Below, piece by piece: positions 1-13,000 of a stretch of DNA of 64,000 bases (position 1 is its first letter; each line of letters opens with the position of its first letter). Source of the DNA: Leuctra nigra (taxonomy: Eukaryota > Arthropoda > Insecta > Plecoptera > Leuctridae); NCBI GenBank assembly GCA_934045905.1, contig OW203763.1:50432194-50496193 (forward strand), read 5' to 3'. Both the position numbers and the translations under genes were made by a program. The notes under the pieces were generated by a model that was not told the origin of the DNA, did no database searches, and worked only from the letters and a program-made list of their open reading frames with translations.

Positions 1-169
1 AATTTGATTGACTGATAAATGTTAGATTGCACCATCCAAAGTCAGTCCAAGCGATCTCCTTGTCTCACTCTAGTAGGTGACCCCACATTTCAACGATAAT
101 AACAAGCTTTGATTGGTATGGGACATGACCAGCAGTCATTCAAATTTGATCAACGATCAATTTATGTTT
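1..169. other. unassigned flank
   Basis: No gene, repeat or splice site is recognised in this short left edge of the window. Confidence 0.4.
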
Positions 170-3100
170 GGCCGAGTACATTTACCAATTAATAATTTAC
201 CGGTAAAAATAATTGTAATTTTTTTTAATCCTTTCGAATTCATGAATGGAGATATATCGCAATTGAAGTAAAAACTGTATGTAAATTTCAGTTTGACAAC
301 TGTAGCAGTTAGGCATATTTTACGTTGATTTTTGGTTATCCTCAATAATTCAGAATGATTATTCCTACGATTACTTTTAATGTCAGAATCATCAGGTTTG
401 CCAGTTTAGCAGAGAGAGCACAGCGATTGTCACTTGATCAAATTGGTATGGTCTACAATTCCGGGAGATAGCATAGGCATGGCATACTAGATGGGTCAAA
501 TCAATGCTATTCTGCCATAAGTTATATCGATCAGCTAGTATCCCTTATCAATATGCAATTTGTCAAATTATTAACATTGATTATTGATGTATCGTTATTG
601 TCCTAACTGACAATCTTTGTAAATGGGTCAAATTATAAAGTAAGATCGTTTTTGATGAGAGACAAGGTTTAGTCGGGAGTTGTGATGAGAGACAAGGTTT
701 AGTCGGGAGTTGTGATGAGAGACAAGGTTAAGTCGGGAGTTGTGATGAGAGACAAGGTTTAGTCGGGAGTGTGATGAGAGACAGGTTTAGTCGGGAGTTG
801 TGATGAGAGACAAGGTTTAGTCGGGAGTTGTGATGAGAGACAAGGTTTAGTCGGGAGTTGTGATGAGAGACAAGGTTTAGACGGGAGTTGTGATGAGAGA
901 CAAGGTTTAGTCGGGAGTTGTGATGAGAGACAAGGCTTAGTCGGGAGTTGTGATGAGAGACAAGGTTTAGTCGGGAGTTGTGATGAGAGACAAGGTTTAG
1001 TCGGGAGTTGTGATGAGAGACAAGGTTTAGTCGGGAGTTGTGATGAGAGACAAGGTTTAGTCTGGAGTTGTGATGAGAGACAAGGTTTAGTCGGGAGTTG
1101 TGATGAGAGACAAGGTTTAGTCGGGAGTTGTGATGAGAGACAAGGTTTAGTCGGGAGTTGTGATGAGAGACAAGGTTTAGTCGGGAGTTGTGATGAGAGA
1201 CAAGGTTTAGTCGGGAGTGTGATGAGAGACAAGGTTTAGTCGGGAGTTGTGATGAGAGACAAGGTTTAGTCGGGAGTTGTGATGAGAGACAAGGTTAAGT
1301 CGGGAGTTGTGATGAGAGACAAGGTTTAGTCGGGAGTTGTGATGAGAGACAAGGTTTAGTCGGGAGTTGTGATGAGAGACAAGGTTTAGTCGGGAGTTGT
1401 GATGAGAGACAAGGTTTAGTCGGGAGTTGTGATGAGAGACAAGGTTTAGTCGGGAGTTGTGATGAGAGACAAGGTTTAGTTGGGAGTTGTGATGAGAGAC
1501 AAGGTTTAGTCGGGAGTTGTGATGAGAGACAAGGTTTAGTCGGGAGTTGTGATGAGAGACAAGGTTTAGTCGGGAGTTGTGATGAGAGACAAGGTTTAGT
1601 CGGGAGTTGTGATGAGAGACAAGGTTTAGTCGGGAGTTGTGATGAGAGACAAGGTTTAGTCGGGAGTTGTGATGAGAGACAAGGTTTAGTCGGGAGTTGT
1701 GATGAGAGTCAAGGTTTAGTCGGGAGTGTGATGAGAGACAAGGTTTAGTCGGGAGTTGTGATGAGAGACAAGGTTTAGTCTGGAGTTGTGATGAGAGACA
1801 AGGTTTAGTCGGGAGTTGTGATGAGAGACAAGGTTTAGTCGGGAGTTGTGATGAGAGACAAGGTTTAGTCGGGAGTTGTGATGAGAGACAAGGTTTAGTC
1901 GGGAGTTGTGATGAGAGACAAGGTTAAGTCGGGAGTTGTGATGAGAGACAAGGTTTAGTCGGGAGTGTGATGAGAGACAAGGTTTAGTCGGGAGTTGTGA
2001 TGAGAGACAAGGTTTAGTCGGGAGTTGTGATGAGAGACAAGGTTTAGTCTGGAGTTGTGATGAGAGACAAGGTTTAGTCGGGAGTTGTGATGAGAGACAA
2101 GGTTTAGTCGGGAGTTGTGATGAGAGACAAGGTTTAGTCGGGAGTTGTGATGAGAGACAAGGTTTAGTCGGGAGTTGTGATGAGAGACAAGGTTTAGTCG
2201 GGAGTTGTGATGAGAGACAAGGTTTAGTCGGGAGTTGTGATGAGAGACAAGGTTTAGTCGGGAGTTGTGATGAGAGACAAGGTTTAGTCGGGAGTTGTGA
2301 TGAGAGACAAGGTTTAGTCGGGAGTTGTGATGAGAGACAAGGTTTAGTCGGGAGTTGTGATGAGAGACAAGGTTTAGTCGGGAGTTGTGATGAGAGACAA
2401 GGTTTAGTCGGAAGTTGTGATGAGAGACAAGGTTTAGTCGGGAGTTGTGATGAGAGACAAGGTTTAGTCGGGAGTTGTGATGAGAGACAAGGTTTAGTCG
2501 GGAGTGTGATGAGAGACAAGGTTTAGTCGGGAGTTGTGATGAGAGACAAGGTTTAGTCGGGAGTTGTGATGAGAGACAAGGTTTAGTCGGGAGTTGTGAT
2601 GAGAGACAAGGTTTAGTCGGGAGTGTGATGAGAGACAAGGTTTAGTCGGGAGTTGTGATGAGAGACAAGGTTTAGTCGGGAGTTGTGATGAGAGACAAGG
2701 TTTAGTCGGGAGTTGTGATAAGAGACAAGGTTTAGTCGGGAGTTGTGATGAGAGACAAGGTTTAGTCGGGAGTTGTGATGAGAGTCAAGGTTCAGTCTGG
2801 AGTTGTGATGAGAGACAAGGTTTAGTCGGGAGTTGTGATGAGAGACAAGGTTTAGTCGGGAGTTGTGATGAGAGACAAGGTTTAGTCGGGAGTTGTGATG
2901 AGAGACAAGGTTTAGTCGGGAGTTGTGATGAGAGACAAGGTTTAGTCGGGAGTTGTGATGAGAGACAAGGTTTAGTCGGGAGTGTGATGAGAGACAAGGT
3001 TAAGTCGGGAGTTGTGATGAGAGACAAGGTTTAGTCGGGAGTTTTGATGAGAGACAAGGTTTAGTCGGGAGTTGTGATGAGAGACAAGGTTTAGTCGGGA

Positions 3101-3190
3101 GTTGTGATGAGAGACAAGGTTTAGTCGGGAGTTGTGATGAAAGGCAAGTTTTAGACAAGGTTACCAGAACCGGTAAAAGTGCCATCCGTA
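170..3190 (-). mobile_element. truncated hAT-like element, sister copy of 31656-33145
   Basis: On the minus strand the right edge reads TACGGATGGCACTTTTACCG, almost identical to the left tip of the intact copy at 31656. Bases about 510-645 match (reverse) 31770-31915, and 189-470 match 32760-33070, in the same order, including TTACCGGTAAA subterminal motifs near 190. The copy lacks the 0.83-kb insertion found at 31915-32743 in the sister copy. The outer tip on the left is lost, so no target duplication can be read. A 2.5-kb minisatellite lies between the terminus and the body. Confidence 0.8.
646..3165. repeat. 30-bp minisatellite, about 84 units
   Basis: Unit GTTGTGATGAGAGACAAGGT followed by TTAGTCGGGA, period 30. 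Most units are identical; occasional units are 29 bp (GGGAGTGTGATG) and there are scattered substitutions (AAGTC, TCTGGAG, GTCAAGG). Because 30 is a multiple of 3, several frames stay open on the minus strand (a TKPCLSSQLP repeat); these are artefacts of the array. Confidence 0.97.
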
Positions 3191-3962
3191 GACTAACCGC
3201 ATCTTGAATTGAATTTTTCTAAGAGGAGAGTACAATACATACACTTGACTCAAATGTACACCCAATATTGTATTGGGTCACAATTGAGGGCTTGACCCCC
3301 AGTTTAAGGGGGTTCGAATCCTTCCGCCAATCTACCTGACATTGTTGTCTTGGCACTTAAAGTGTTCAATATTGCGAGGGTCAATTTCTATTCAATAACC
3401 AAAAAGGTTGTATGAAAAAGGTTTTATTTTATGAGGGTCTGGGAAATTTATGACTATGGAACGTGCTGTAAACAATGAAACTCTTGAGTTAGGGGGGGGG
3501 GGGGGGGAGTACTGAATATCTTGAGGCCTCACTAACATAATCACAATTAATTTTATTTCAGTATTTAATTTTTTCCCAATTAAATATTAATGACATTACA
3601 TTATAAAATAGCAGACTGACAAATTGTAATGATTCCGGATGTGCACAAAAAATACCGATTTTTTATATTCAGCCGTTTTCTTATGCAGGTGGCCCGAATG
3701 AAGTTTCCATTAAGTGTACTCACTCGTACAACCTGCATTCTAATTAGGGCAAATTGGTAGAACTCATTTAAATATCATAAAATAGTTAGATAATGCCCGG
3801 TGTGACTAAGCTATTTTATATTGTCGTGAGTCTTCAGGTTCAACAACAAATAATTGTGAAAGTCCAAATTTCAGTCACTTTTGGGTTTTAAAATCTCATC
3901 CCCTCATGCAACCTTAAGAAATGCTGGACTAAAGTGATTGACAAAATGTGTTTTTCTTGCAG
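3191..3962. other. lgs: intron sequence upstream of lgs exon A
   Basis: AT-rich with no gene. It holds a 16-base G run at 3492-3507 and a GGTTCGAATCC box-B-like word near 3310, without a foldable tRNA around it. It ends in the exon A polypyrimidine tract and acceptor at 3961-3962. Confidence 0.5.
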
Positions 3963-4058
3963 CGAAACTTGAAGACAGCAGCTCTTTGGATAAACCGTCA
4001 TCGTGTAGCGTGGTGAAGACTGAGCACAATGGAACCACAGGCCACGAGTTCACAGGAG
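3963..4058 (+). CDS. lgs: lgs coding exon A (N-terminal linker)
   Basis: A 96-bp internal exon preceded by a pyrimidine tract ending TTTTTCTTGCAG and followed by the donor GTGAGT. It encodes a Ser/Lys/Glu-rich linker (KLEDSSSLDKPSSCSVVKTE...) with no recognised domain. It starts at codon position 2 and ends after codon position 1; the last G joins AT of the next exon to give Asp. The call rests on the exact phase fit with the HD1 exon and the good splice sites, since the sequence itself is poorly conserved in the family. The donor lies directly against a 23-bp tandem array. Confidence 0.75.
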
Positions 4059-7000
4059 GTGAGTGTAGTTGCTACTCATACCCTCGTGTAGTTGGACACA
4101 TACCCTCTTGTAGTTGCTGCTCGCAACCGTCCTGTAGTTGCTACTCCCACCCTCGTGTAGTTGCTACTCGTACCCTCCTGTAGTTGCTCCTCGTATCCTC
4201 CTGTAGTTGCTCCTCGTACCCTCGTGTAGTTGCTGCTCGTACCCTCGTGTAGTTGCTGCTCGCAACCTCCTGTAGTTGCTCCTTGTACCCTCGTGTAGCT
4301 GTTCCTCGTACCCTCGTGTAGTTGCTCCTCGTACCCTCCTGTAGTTGCTCCTCGTACCCTCCTGTAGTTGCTCCGCGTATCCTCCTGTAGTTGCTCCTCG
4401 TACCCTCGTGTAGTTGCTCCTCGTACCCTCGTGTAGTTGCTCCTCGTACCCTCCTGTAGTTGCTCCTCGTACCCTCCTGTAGTTGCTCCGCGTATCCTCC
4501 TGTAGTTGCTCCTCGTACCCTCGTGTAGTTGCTCCTCGTACCCTCGTGTAGTTGCTCCTCGTACCCTCCTGTAGTTGCTCCTCGTACCCTCCTGTAGTTG
4601 CTCCGCGTATCCTCCTGTAGTTGCTCCTCGTACCCTCGTGTAGTTGCTGCTCGTACCCTCGTGTAGTTGCTGCTCGCAACCTCCTGTAGTTGCTCCTTGT
4701 ACCCTCGTGTAGTTGCTCCTCGTACCCTCGTGTAGTTGCTCCTCGTACCCTCCTGTAGTTGCTCCTCGTACCCTCCTGTAGTTGCTCCTCATACCCTCAA
4801 GTAGTTGAGGGTACGTAGTTCAATGCTGCTTGCTGCATTGAATATTATATAGGGATGTTCCTTGGTCAATTATAATTAGTTTGTTAGTTTGTGTTAATTA
4901 GTAAAATGCTAAAAGGAGAACTGTCGTCTCCATTTATTTAGGTTTTGGTGGAAATTGATGTGTATTTCTATTTGTTTGTTTCATAGCTTTTTTATGTAAG
5001 TATCTTCACCCTTGGGCACAATGGTAGTATGTTTCTCCCTTGAGAATGACTTCAAACACTTCATGAAACACCTTGGATTAACGTGGCTCAACCGATCTAA
5101 TATTCCAAAATATTTTTTTTTTGAAATTACCATCATGAATTACTTTTTCCAACATTTCAACTATATTTAAGTATAAGAGAATCATAAAATGTAATTTAAC
5201 TTGCAACTCCTGTCTTACAGCGAGGTTTTAATTTATTGCCTTTCGAGATTGAACAAAACTTTAACACAGGAGGTATAGGGAAATCATTTCGTTTTTGGTT
5301 TATAACTTTTAAAATAGCACACGTTGGTATTGTTTTAATTTTTTTTTCCTAATAGAATGTCCAAATATCTATCAGAAAATAAGTTTTTTGATCAAAGTTG
5401 GGACAAACTAATCTTCATTATTAGCCTAAATGTGACACGATTTTACCTGTCTGCCATAAGATAACATGGGGAAGAATACTCAATTTTTCTCAGAAACTAG
5501 ACACGAGAAGTGTTTAATTTTTTCAAGGATTGTGAATGGCATGATTATCAATAAGTAGACAAAAAATTATGAAAATCTGAGACTATGCCCGATTGGATGA
5601 GCCACCTTAATGTGTATTTAAGTTAGTTTTTTCCCCAAAAGATCTACTTGAAGTGGATTGAGAACAGTCATATTTATCTATCTATTCACTGAAAATTTAT
5701 TTGTTCCATCAAATCGCATCCCAAAATTGTATGCTTAGTGCTCAATCAAGCTGCCCGTCGAGTGTGCATTTTTTATTTTTTTTTATTATTTTTTAAAGTA
5801 AGTCCAGTTTTTGTGAAAAAATATTTTTTTGTAATTTAATCACTTCCGCTATTGGTAGCTCTGACTTGGCAATGACTTCAGCCTCCAATTCAGCAATTCC
5901 CAGAATAACTAGTTTTTTCCGAAATAACAGATTTTTCTTAAAAAAAATTAAGACCTGATATTATTCTTGGCAGGCAATTCCAATGTCTTATTGAGGCATT
6001 CTGAAAAAAAACTAATGTACACTCAACCAAATAAAAATTGGTACTCGAAAAGAAAAGGATGGCTGCTGGTAATGCCTCGTCTACCTACACTCTGTATTTA
6101 AACATATGTTTAAGTAAGTGTGTACTTAAATACACCGTGTAGACGATCGAAACATAGTTAAATAGAGTCTATACTTAAGTACACCTCGGGACCCTACATA
6201 AGTACCTACTGAAGTTACGTAGTCCACGAGATTTCACGAGATTTCAATGGATGCCATCTCGCGCGGGAAGCAACGTGCGGTCGTATCAATTTTGACTTAT
6301 CTTGCAAAAGAACAATAATTATGCGGAAAATTAGATTGTTCTATTCTTCTACAGAAATAAAACATGAACATACTTGCGTAAATGCTGAAGATATGAAAAA
6401 ACTAAATATATCCATGTCTGAAATACAATACACTTTTTAGGTTAATGGCGCCACAGTGCCTTCTCGTTTTTTCACGAGAAATTCTATATATAGAAGGCAG
6501 TAGTGAGAGTTCATACTTTTATCACCAGGTAGCGTGCATTTCAATTTCCATTCTCTTTGATGATAGTTAAATATACCGTGTAGACGATCCAAGTATATTT
6601 AAGTATAGTTGGTGTTTAAATAGGTATGTTTAAATACAGCGTGTAGACAAGGCATAAGGTTCCTTGACAATCAATCCTTGGTATTATCAATGAAATAAGA
6701 GTTCACCTACTAGAGGTAGATGATGCGTTAACACAGACTTCATGGGAAGATGCCATCAAACCTTAATCAGCCATCCTTTTCTTTTCGAGTACCGATTTTT
6801 ATTGGTTTGAGTGTACCTACATATTTCGCGTCCGAGACTTAGAGAATTTTTTAAAATACTTTTATAAGCAGCAACTTGTTACAAGGTTAAATATCAGGCG
6901 ACGTTTTGTGCACTATTATCATATGGTTGGTAGATATTTAGAAAATCATAACAATCATAAACAAATATTATAAATTATAATAAAAAAATTTGTCAACCTC

Positions 7001-10000
7001 TTTGAATTTTTTTAAATTAATTTATTTTACATTTTATATAAGTAGATAGGTACCTAACAAGATTCATGAAAATTTTGTCTAAAATATGAAAAATTAGAAG
7101 TCACCACTAAACGTAGGTAAAAGTAAAACAAATTTTCTTTTGAAAATAAAAATGTTAACAATATTTCAATTTTGAAACGAAATGTACTGTTTTTTTGAGA
7201 ATGACCCATTTAAGTAAACTTTGTTCAATGAAATGGTATCGGTGGCTTGCCAAGGAATACACTGCTCATGCAGAAAGTGAGGTAGTCAAGATGCTCGAGA
7301 CTTATGATGACCAAGCATCGTTACCTACTTGATTTTCTGCCTCGTACGGGAGAAGAGGTTTCATTACCTTGTACCTTGTTCATCCCTTGTACTCTACCTT
7401 GTTCTTGGTTCTCTTTTCAAATTGTGGGACCCATGGTGCTTTTTTGTGGTTGGATGAAGTTTTTGACTATGAGTGTTAATATAATAGAGCTTTAACTTAG
7501 ATTGTTTTGCAATATATGCAGTTGCCATAATTTACTTCTAAGTATTCATCATGTTTTTGGTGTTTATTATTGTATCGACTTTATAGGATTGAGGTAGGGA
7601 AGTGGGATTGTATGGCTGTTGACGTTGAAGTGTTGGGAATGGGATCTAGCCGTTTGCTTGAACCTATCTTGTCTGTAACGCGGTTGCCAAGTGTTATTTT
7701 GTGTTTCATTGGATTTCCCCTAGATTTCACTATTCAGAGCCAAAGTACCTACTGAATTTCTGCATCAAATGCTGTCAACACCTTGAGAAAATTACTAGGT
7801 AATGGAACTTACCAAATAGTTAACTGTCAACGTTTCAATTTGACAAATTTCTAATGGCAACGTTTAAGTTGTGCAAAAGAAATGCGATGGAGCAGCTATA
7901 GACAGTTCTTGTATAGATCCAATAATAAAATATCCGGTGGTTACAGATAAATCATCACTCATCAGTTTACTTTTTGTCCCCATTGTCATATGTTCATTAT
8001 ACAGAGTAATCGTGTGATCGTTGAATTCATACAAAAATATGTAGTAATTTGTTTCACTTGTGTTAAAAAATTTATAATCATTTTTTACTAACATATTAAT
8101 ATTATTAATTAAAATTCATTATTAAATTAATTTTATCTTTGCAAAGAGTTCTTACTAAGGACATCAGCAACTGGCTTTAATTATTTTGATTTGCTTTATA
8201 GCGTAATTTGGATGAGATTAAGTTTCTGATCAGGACTTATCAGTCACACATAAAGTATACTTATCTGCATTATTTACCTTTGTTTGCGCCACTAGGCTAG
8301 TCGTTACCTCGTCTATGGTGCTACTAACGACTTTTACCAAGCATTACCATGGCTTATACTTATCTGCATTAACCAATGTGTTTGCACCACTAGGCTAGTC
8401 GTTACCTCGTCTATGGTGCTACTAACGACTTTTACCAAGCATTACCATGGCTTATACTTATCTGCATTAACCAATGTGTTTGCACCACTAGTTTCTTTCT
8501 TATAATATGTCACGTTAATGATATGACGTTACAGAGGTGATATCACAGAGAAAAGTTATAACAATAATTATTTGTACTCAATTTATTACCAATAAGTTCA
8601 CTTCTCGCGCCATGAAATGCAAGCCGCGCATGGTGGCGTTAGCAAGCCGCAGCCTGAACTCGGTTGTGCAACAAACTAAACAAATCATTTCACTAACTAT
8701 ATCGCGTCCAAAATTTATGAAATAAATTACAGAGCAGCATGGATATATTCTCTACACATTCCACCCAAATTAATAATAGGTCGTCGCGAGAAATTTTTCA
8801 CAAACGATTAAAATTCAAAAAAGGTCAAGTCAGATTATTTGGAATTGATTGAACTCACGTAAAATTTAGTCAAAATTATTTTGGACAATCTCATCTGCGT
8901 GTATGTGTTCATTAGTATGTAATTGAAATACCTGATTTTTTTCAAATTTTAATTTCAATATTTTTCGGAAAAATCACGATGTATATTTGAAACTACTGAT
9001 TTCTTATGTTGGATTTTCATCACACATTTTATTTTGTTGTTGTGCCTTTCGCACACAGTTTTTAAGGGGTTTTTGTAATGTTGTATGGGTCATGTGGTTC
9101 ACAACAAGCAAATTTTCGGCTTGCTTTAAGACGGATGTGACAAAACATGGTTATTTGAAGAATTACGGCTCCTGTTTTGCACGGCTCCAAGCTGCCTGCT
9201 GCTCTCGCTCGGTCTAGAAATGACGTCACAGCGATAAACCACTTTTCAGCGGCATATTCCTGTTAGTGGTCCACCTTAGCAACCAACTTCTATAGACACC
9301 TTGGCATTAACCAATGTGTTTGCACCACTAGGCTAGTCGTTACCTCGTCTATGGTGCTACTAACGACTTTTACCAAGCATTACCATGGCTTATACTTATC
9401 TGCATTAACCAATGTGTTTGCACCACTAGGCTAGTCGTTACCTCGTCTATGGTGCTACTAACGACTTTTACCAAGCATTACCATGGCTTATACTTATCTG
9501 CATTAACCAATGTGAAATGCTGAAAAGTCCTCTGTAAATGAGTATTTTCATGAAAATTTTCAAGTCCCAACACTAGGTATAGGTACCTGCAGTGCGATTG
9601 TATAACTTCTTAGCCGAGATAATGGATCGTTATCGATACCAATTGATTGAGGTATTTTAGCCTATCAGAAGGTAAAGCAATTCAAAGTGCGTAAAGTCGA
9701 CTTCCTGAGATAAATAATGTAATTAACTAAATATATTTCATTATCCTCGTAGCTTTTTCACAATTCAAATGATTAACAATGATATTAATAGTTTACTTTC
9801 ATCATGGTATAGATAACGATCCATTATCTCGGCTAAGAAGTTATACAATCGCCCTGCTGTAACACATTTCGATTTTGGTTTCTAACTTAAAATAGCCTAC
9901 ATTGTAGTTGTTTTTAATATTTTTCTTATACTCTACCCGAAAATAAGTTCTTTGTTCAAATTTATCGAAGCTACAAATGATTGGATTTTTATCCTACAAC

Positions 10001-13000
10001 TGAGGTACTTTACTTGGTCGCCATAAGATAACATGCATTTTATCTCAGAAACTAGACACAAGAAGTGTTTAACTGTTCAAGGGGTTGTGTATTGCAGGAG
10101 TACATCAGTAAGTACACACAAGTTATAATGATCTGAGGCGTGACCAAACCAGATAAGCTCTTTAAGGGCCCTGCGTAAGGAAACGCAACTTGCACTGTTT
10201 TTCAACGTGTTTTTCACGCTAACAGATTTTAAAAATCAATGAGTAAAGCACGTTTCAATCTTACTATGTATGTATAATCATTATTGTTTTCAGTTCTTAC
10301 ACTTAATTACCATATTTTGTTATAATCCTCATCACATCATTAATCTACTCTAGTCTCTACAACACATTACGTACCAAATAATAACTACATACCCACGCTA
10401 ATAATGCCACACACTGGAGTACAGTCAGGGAAACTAGATGGTTCATACTCTGCCTCTCTCTGACACATAACATAAACTTTTTATATGGAGCAGAGAGAGA
10501 TAGAGTATGAACCATCTAGTTTCCTTGACTATACATTACGACCTCAAAGTGTTAAATACAAATTTTACGGTTAATTTCATGTTTAGTCTTTATAGTTATC
10601 CAAAAGTCCTAATGTACCCGATTATATGACCTATTTATTAGTGCACTGAAATTCACATGTGCGTTACTTGTTGATTTGTTATTCTGGTAGCGTGAAGATT
10701 TAACTGAAAAACACACTAAAAATGAACTTACGATATTAAGATTAGATAATCTTACATTGTTGGCAAAGGTCTCAAATTGCACCGATGATACGTACCAAAT
10801 TTCAAAACATTTGGTTGAGGCTTTATTAGCGAACTAAGGCCCCTGTAAATGATGTTTATGGACCTTTATCTTGGATAAAGGTTCCGTCTGTTCCGTCTGT
10901 TGTTCGTCTGTTGTTCGTCAGTTGTTTATCTTTTGGGGAATGTTTGTCCAGAAGGATGACGTTGTTTAATTGATGGTCGTTGTGTATTTCAGATCGTTGC
11001 GAGGCGTTGGGCAACATATCGCTGGCGAGCGTTTCCGTGCCGCCAGCCAACGGGATCCAACCTCTTCCGAGCAACGTAATAAACAAACAGCCAGGGACGA
11101 TGGAGGCGCAGTACATGCAACAGCAGAGCCAGATATTCGTGTTCTCAACGTCGCTAGCAAATAAATCCGCCGAGGCTGTTTTACTCGGCCAGTTCCCGTC
11201 GATAATCGCGTATCATTGTGCTCAGCCCGGAACAAAAAAGTACTTAGAGGTGAGTTCATCCATCAAAACTTAATCATCCAGAGAGTATTGTCTAAAGCTC
11301 TTGCTTCACAGGCTAGATATGTGTACTTTTTAAAGTGTACTCCTCGCAAAAAGAAATTAAAAAAATTATTACATGTTACTAGAAGTACCTACTCATTTAC
11401 TAAAGAGAAACGAATTCTGGAATACCAAAATGTCTGTCAAAGTATGGATATTGTGTATGCAACCATGACAATGCCCTCTAGAGGAGCGGATCATTCTCTT
11501 TATTGCAATCTCTGGGTGCTAGAATCTTCCCTAATTAAGTTTGTCCAATTAGCATCATCATCATCACTTCAAGGATTAGGCAAAGGTTGCCTGTTCTGTC
11601 CTCATTTTTTCAGTTATCTTAGTTTAGGCCCACCAATGTCTCTTCTGCCCGTAGGTTGGGGCAATTAGCAAATAAGAATATTATTTTATTAATGCACTCC
11701 CTGGAATTAAGTATAAAAATGTATTTCCTCACAGAAACACCCACTGAAAATGACTCAGTTTAACCGTCAAAACCCAGCTCAATGGTTGAACAACATTGCT
11801 CAGGCTCAGATGAAACAGAAAATGGCACCGTCAAGCCCTGGGGGGTTTCAGGGCCCACCTCCTGCGGTGACGGCATTGTCCGAGGGCCTCTCTCCGGGAC
11901 AGGGGCCCAACCCGGATATGTGGACCCAGAACAACAATATGATGAATCAGCAGATGCAGCAATCACTGAATAACACACCACCGGGACCCAACTGTCCTTC
12001 AGCCAATGCAATACAAGGTCAGTCTTGCCAATACAATATGCTCTGAGGGAGGGCTATCGCTTTTAACAGATTCATAAATTTTTCCAGATATTTGTGATGT
12101 ATACATGTCTAAAAATAATCAAAACTTGATATTTTAACAAAGCTGCATTTTATTTGCATGAGTTTTAACTAGAAAGTAGACCATTCTGTAATAATCATTA
12201 TATAGTGGATATTTCATACAAAATATTTAGGGTTGACAATTGTTTTGGGAGCAGCCCTGACTGACGTGAAATTTATATGTTAATTGTTAATGCACTTGAT
12301 GTAAAATAGATCTAGGTAATGATGATTTTGATATAATTGTAGGAAACTGTGTCCATGTTGTCTTGATGACTTTCAACATCCTATGAGTTGGCTGTAAACA
12401 TGCTACTGGTACAGCTGGCTATCTCAAGTGTTCTGGTGGATTTAGATACAATCTATGGTAGACTTCCTTCATTATGCTCCTCAACAAAAATATTCTACTC
12501 ATTTAGAACTTGATATTTGTAATAGGACGTTAGTTGTGGTGTTTATGTGATGAATAATGAATATTGACTATAAAGTATTTACTCAACTCTAAGATACGAA
12601 CCCACTGTTATTGGAAATTTTCTGGATTATATGATATGCAGCGTAAAAAAGTAGTGGGTATGAAAAGATTGTGGTGGTTTACCACAAAACGTTTCCATGG
12701 TATTAGTTATCATTATCAACTAATCACTATCAGTAATTCTACCATAGACTGGTCTACTAAGAACTCAAAATCTATTTGTATAAGTTTGTCTCCAAACCGT
12801 TGTCCAGCCAATAATGTAATGTATCACTACTTTTTTCTTTGTAAAGGCGATTGACTATGAGAGTAGGTTAACTACACCAATAATTTTCCATGCAATAAAG
12901 CTACGTTGACAGTTCCACAACAGCCGCGCTGGCGCTTCGACACTAGTCAATCAGGTGGCCCAACACCAGCGCTCAAGGTCAAAGATAAACTATGTTCATT

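Noticed and set aside
646..3165. CRISPR-like array
   Set aside because: The repeats are contiguous with no unique spacers, and the genome is eukaryotic.
759..3185. Long minus-strand frames encoding TKPCLSSQLP repeats, a possible repetitive protein
   Set aside because: The 30-bp tandem unit has no stop in that frame and 30 is divisible by 3; frame jumps occur wherever a 29-bp unit lies, and there is no start context, signal peptide or flanking exon.
3262..3335. tRNA gene around GGGGGTTCGAATCC
   Set aside because: The T-arm is plausible, but no anticodon arm, D-arm or acceptor pairing could be found.
4076..4792. Minus-strand 238- and 171-codon repetitive frames
   Set aside because: A 23-bp array read in three successive frames gives a 69-bp periodic peptide; it lies in an lgs intron with no splice support.
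11216..11668. 150-codon plus-strand open frame
   Set aside because: It spans the short lgs intron, overlaps the HD1 exon in another frame and has no recognisable features.
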